Assembly: GCA_947632625.1 (NCBI GenBank)
Contig: CANRPZ010000060.1
Span: forward strand, 1 to 6,606
Reading direction: 5' to 3'
Length of the DNA: 6,606 bases
DNA from: an uncultured Bacilli bacterium
GTDB taxonomy: Bacteria; Bacillota_I; Bacilli_A; RF39; UBA660
Below the pieces are notes generated by a model, which was not told where the DNA came from, searched no databases, and worked only from the letters and a program-made list of their open reading frames with translations. Shown piece after piece: positions 4,859-6,606 of this stretch. Positions within the stretch are counted from its first letter, which is position 1. Each line of letters begins with the position of its first letter. A program made the position numbers and the translations under genes.

Positions 4859-4920
4859 ATACATTCAATTTAATCTTTTGATTCAATATATTTTATTTAT
4901 TGTAACAATAGAAATTTATG

Positions 4921-4986
4921 AATATGCTTAACTGTAAGAGTATATTAAATGAGCTCTGGCTCCCGTGTGGACCAGAGATTTTTTTT
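4921..4986 (+). ncRNA. Small structured RNA upstream of the Abi_2 remnant, candidate abiF-type RNA
   Basis: Two hairpins in tandem. The first pairs AATATGCTT (4921-4929) with GAGTATATT (4938-4946) through nine pairs with two wobbles and loop AACTGTAA. The second is a strong terminator: CTCTGG (4954-4959) with CCAGAG (4972-4977), an inner TCC/GGA (one bulged C) and loop CGTGT, then A and eight T. It lies about 20 bases before the remains of an Abi_2 gene. A conserved 'abiF' RNA motif, ending in a terminator and sitting upstream of AbiF-type genes, is known, and such RNAs are proposed antitoxins. The match to that motif is inferred from position and architecture, not from a covariance search. 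The promoter is unclear; a perfect TATTGT-A-ACAATA inverted repeat at 4898-4910 lies just upstream. Confidence 0.5.
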
Positions 4987-5005
4987 GAAGATGATCTTAT
5001 AAAAT

Positions 5006-5148
5006 GTTAAAACAGTTCAAGGAATTGATGAACAAATCGAAATATTAAAAAAAAGTGGGTTAATATTTAATAATATGGAATTTGCAAAGATTACTATAAT
5101 ATAATAAATGGTTATAAAAAATTATTTGTAGTAATGGATGACAATGGT
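5006..5148 (+). pseudogene. Truncated, frameshifted start of an Abi_2 (AbiD/AbiF-like) gene
   Basis: From 5006 one frame reads VKTVQGIDEQIEILKKSGLI followed by FNNMEFAK. The next frame, from 5089, continues DYYNIINGYKKLF. Together they match the N-terminal signature of Abi_2 abortive-infection proteins: EEQI..LK.RGL, then a short loop, then FA, then NYY.(L/I)INGYK. A frameshift near 5089 separates the halves, a stop (5000-5002) lies in frame just before the first half, and the ATG at 5004 is out of frame with it. Only about 47 of the usual roughly 300 residues remain, and a terminator follows at once. Intact relatives block phage growth, probably through RNA cleavage by HEPN-type domains; those catalytic motifs are absent here. 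The gene is therefore inactive, although its upstream RNA appears intact. Confidence 0.75.
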
Positions 5149-5174
5149 CTTCGTATTTTTTACGGAGTTTTTTT
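5149..5174 (+). terminator. Terminator directly after the Abi_2 remnant
   Basis: CTTCGTA (5149-5155) pairs with TACGGAG (5161-5167), one wobble, loop TTTTT, followed by seven T. It may be the original terminator of the abi gene, joined to its 5' end by an internal deletion. Confidence 0.75.
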
Positions 5175-5238
5175 ATTTAAAAATTTATCTGTGTATATGC
5201 AAATACCAAAAATAAGTTCCTACATATTGTATTATTAG

Positions 5239-5245
5239 AAGGAGG
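5239..5245 (+). promoter_or_regulatory. Consensus ribosome site fixing a TTG start
   Basis: AAGGAGG, a full anti-16S match, lies eight bases before TTG 5254. No ATG or GTG is at a suitable distance; the first in-frame ATG is at codon 37, after the first zinc ligands. This sets TTG as the start of the M23 peptidase gene. A TATTAT at 5230-5235 is a poor promoter candidate, and no clear promoter was found between 5175 and 5238. Confidence 0.85.
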
Positions 5246-5253
5246 AATATTTT

Positions 5254-6060
5254 TTGAGTAGAGTTTTATATAATGCTGTAAATCAAATTACCCAAAAATA
5301 TAACGCAATTTCTCATAAAGGTATTGATTTAGTAAAAGAAAAAAATAAAGTTGCAAATGTTATGGCGCATAGTGAAGGAGAGGTTGTTGCTTGTGCAACA
5401 GGTCAAGTTCCTAATACCAATACAACGGGAACAAAAACTTATGGAAACTATGTAAAATTAAAACATAATAATGGTATGTATACTTTATATGCTCATTTAA
5501 AAAATGTTAATGTAAAAAAAGGCGATAGAGTAAAGCAAGGGGATATTTTAGGAGAAATGGGAAATACAGGAAAAGCCTATGGCGTGCACTTACATTTTGA
5601 GGTTAGAACTAATAAAGATGTACGTATTAATCCAACTCCTTATATAGATGCGGATCTTCCTAATAATGAAGAAAAAAATAACGTTATATATCAGGTTTAT
5701 GATAGTATTAAAGAAAAGTGGCTTCCCAATGTAGTAAATAATACCGATTACGCTGGAAATCTTGGAAATGCAATTAGTGGACTTGCTATTAATTTGACAA
5801 AGGGGAGTGTAGAGTATCGCGTGCATGAAATAAATAATAAATGGTTACCAATTGTCAAAGATCGTGAAGATTACGCTGGAAACCTTGGTAAAAATATTGA
5901 TGGAATCCAAATGAAAAGTGATAGTTGTACGTTACTTTATCGTGCTCATTTAAAGAAGGGAAAATGGCTTTCTTGGGTAGATAAATTTGATGATACAAAT
6001 GCTGGTTATGCTGGGATTCTTGGAAAAGAAATTGATGCCATTGAAATTAAAATAAAGTAA
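5254..6060 (+). CDS. M23-family metallopeptidase (lysostaphin-like) with three ChW-like wall-binding repeats
   Basis: A 268-residue, probably zinc-dependent, peptidoglycan endopeptidase that would cut peptide cross-links. The M23 domain spans about residues 15-130: H21-x3-D25 (HKGID) and the HLH motif (112-114) supply zinc ligands, and YAHL (79-82) supplies the catalytic His81. From 145 come three repeats of the clostridial 'ChW' type, each with a Tyr near its start, a conserved Trp (W156, W197, W238, exactly 41 apart), YAG.LG, and an ending such as IDAIEIKIK; these probably bind the cell wall. There is no signal peptide or membrane segment, so export needs a holin-like route, lysis or a non-classical path, as for phage endolysins. 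The gene starts with TTG behind a perfect ribosome site and stands alone with a terminator after it. It may be a phage-derived lysin or a bacteriocin-like enzyme. Confidence 0.85.
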   Translation: MSRVLYNAVNQITQKYNAISHKGIDLVKEKNKVANVMAHSEGEVVACATGQVPNTNTTGTKTYGNYVKLKHNNGMYTLYAHLKNVNVKKGDRVKQGDILGEMGNTGKAYGVHLHFEVRTNKDVRINPTPYIDADLPNNEEKNNVIYQVYDSIKEKWLPNVVNNTDYAGNLGNAISGLAINLTKGSVEYRVHEINNKWLPIVKDREDYAGNLGKNIDGIQMKSDSCTLLYRAHLKKGKWLSWVDKFDDTNAGYAGILGKEIDAIEIKIK

Positions 6061-6065
6061 AGTAA

Positions 6066-6100
6066 AGAAGACTTTTTCGGTTTAGTCTTCTATTTTTTTT
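6066..6100 (+). terminator. Terminator of the M23 peptidase gene
   Basis: AGAAGACT (6066-6073) and AGTCTTCT (6084-6091) form a perfect eight-pair stem around a ten-base loop, followed by A and eight T. It starts five bases after the stop codon. Confidence 0.9.
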
Positions 6101-6110
6101 CTTTTTCGGT

Positions 6111-6116
6111 TATACT
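6111..6116 (+). promoter_or_regulatory. -10 box of the phosphoketolase gene
   Basis: TATACT lies 26 bases before the start codon, directly behind the preceding terminator. The -35 position at 17 bases is TTCTAT (6088-6093), inside the terminator's right arm, a weak match. No catabolite-response element is recognised. Confidence 0.5.
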
Positions 6117-6142
6117 TATAGATAGAAATAGGGTTTGATAAT

Positions 6143-6606
6143 ATGCGTGATAAAACATTATCTAAAGAAATGGTAAAAAAAATGGATGGTTATTTTAGAG
6201 CAGCTAATTACTTAAGTGCCGCTCAACTTTATTTAAAAGATAATCCATTGCTACAAAGAGATTTAACTTTTGATGATATAAAATCAAAGCTTGTAGGGCA
6301 TTGGGGAACTGTACCAGGACAAAATTTTATTTATGTCCATTTAAATCGCGTTATAAAAAAATATAATTTAAATATGATTTATATTTGTGGACCAGGACAT
6401 GGAGGACAAGCTGTTGTATCCAATACATATTTAGAAGGAAGCTATAGTGAACTTTATCCAGAAATTACTTTAGATCTTGCTGGTTTAAAAAAACTTTGTA
6501 AACAATTTAGTTTTCCAAAAGGAATCGGAAGCCACGCGACTCCAGAAACTCCAGGTTCCATTAATGAAGGTGGAGAACTTGGGTATAGTCTTTTGCATGC
6601 TTTTGG
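6143..6606 (+). CDS. xfp: Phosphoketolase (Xfp/Xpk), N-terminal part, runs off the window
   Basis: The first 154 residues of a phosphoketolase, a thiamine-diphosphate enzyme that splits xylulose 5-phosphate (and often fructose 6-phosphate) with phosphate to give acetyl-phosphate plus glyceraldehyde 3-phosphate (or erythrose 4-phosphate). The family N-terminal signature is unmistakable: YFRAANYLSAAQLYLKDNPL, GHWGTVPGQNFIYVHLNR with His53, GPGHGG (83-88) near the cofactor site, LEGSYSELYP, FSFPKGIGSH, and ETPGSINEGGELGYSL. Full-length members have roughly 800 residues, so about four-fifths lie beyond the window. ATG 6143 is preceded by a weak AGGG. This is a core metabolic gene in heterofermentative and gut Bacillota and marks the right edge of the accessory stretch. 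Confidence 0.96.
   Translation, partial: MRDKTLSKEMVKKMDGYFRAANYLSAAQLYLKDNPLLQRDLTFDDIKSKLVGHWGTVPGQNFIYVHLNRVIKKYNLNMIYICGPGHGGQAVVSNTYLEGSYSELYPEITLDLAGLKKLCKQFSFPKGIGSHATPETPGSINEGGELGYSLLHAF

Noticed and set aside
5590..5826. Minus-strand 78-residue reading frame
   Set aside because: It lies wholly inside the clear M23 peptidase gene on the other strand and has the Ile-rich composition of an antisense shadow.
6073..6112. CTTTTTCGGTT occurring twice before the phosphoketolase gene
   Set aside because: One copy is the terminator loop and the other precedes the -10 box. The repeat is short and lies in T-rich DNA, so a regulatory role is not supported.
1..6606. Alternative genetic code (TGA as Trp), considered because of the Mollicutes-like base composition
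   Set aside because: All tryptophans in the long genes are TGG and none of these frames has an internal TGA.
1..6606. CRISPR array, insertion sequence or replication origin
   Set aside because: No regularly spaced short repeats, no transposase frame with terminal inverted repeats and no origin-type box clusters were seen.

Overview
The window is strongly AT-rich, all genes lie on the + strand, Shine-Dalgarno sequences are good and tRNA genes carry encoded CCA ends. Every tryptophan in the long reading frames is TGG and none contains an in-frame TGA, so the standard bacterial code applies. ChW-type wall repeats and a phosphoketolase fit a low-GC Bacillota, probably a host-associated Bacilli/Erysipelotrichia/RF39-like or clostridial lineage. 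The exact genus cannot be told from this sequence.

Layout. Bases 1-186 are the end of a tRNA cluster (3' end of a tRNA that looks like Tyr, then Gln-TTG and Lys-TTT), closed by one or two terminators. Between tRNA-Lys and tRNA-Arg-ACG lie a possible 24-residue cationic peptide gene and a two-gene operon. The operon encodes an XRE-type regulator and a 74-residue partner, overlaps at ATGA, and is preceded by a striking GC-rich palindrome. Between tRNA-Arg and tRNA-Pro-TGG lie a macro-domain-like protein and a 659-residue protein with a nucleotidyltransferase-like core. Each of these two genes is followed by a diverged copy of the same ~105-111 bp sequence. After tRNA-Pro come a two-hairpin RNA ending in a strong terminator, a frameshifted and truncated start of an Abi_2 (AbiD/AbiF-type) abortive-infection gene, a leaderless M23 peptidase with three ChW-like repeats, and the start of a phosphoketolase gene cut by the window edge.

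Reading. The three spaces between tRNA genes (or between tRNA-Pro and the metabolic gene) hold small, independently transcribed accessory units, each with its own promoter and/or terminator. Several have defence or toxin-antitoxin character: HTH plus partner, macro domain, NTase fold, Abi_2 with its RNA. No integrase, transposase, CRISPR array or att-type tRNA duplication is visible. The most interesting points are (1) the probable abiF-type RNA left beside a decayed Abi_2 gene, (2) the direct repeats bracketing the nucleotidyltransferase gene, (3) the nucleotidyltransferase protein itself with a long unrecognised N-terminal part, and (4) the palindrome in front of the XRE operon.
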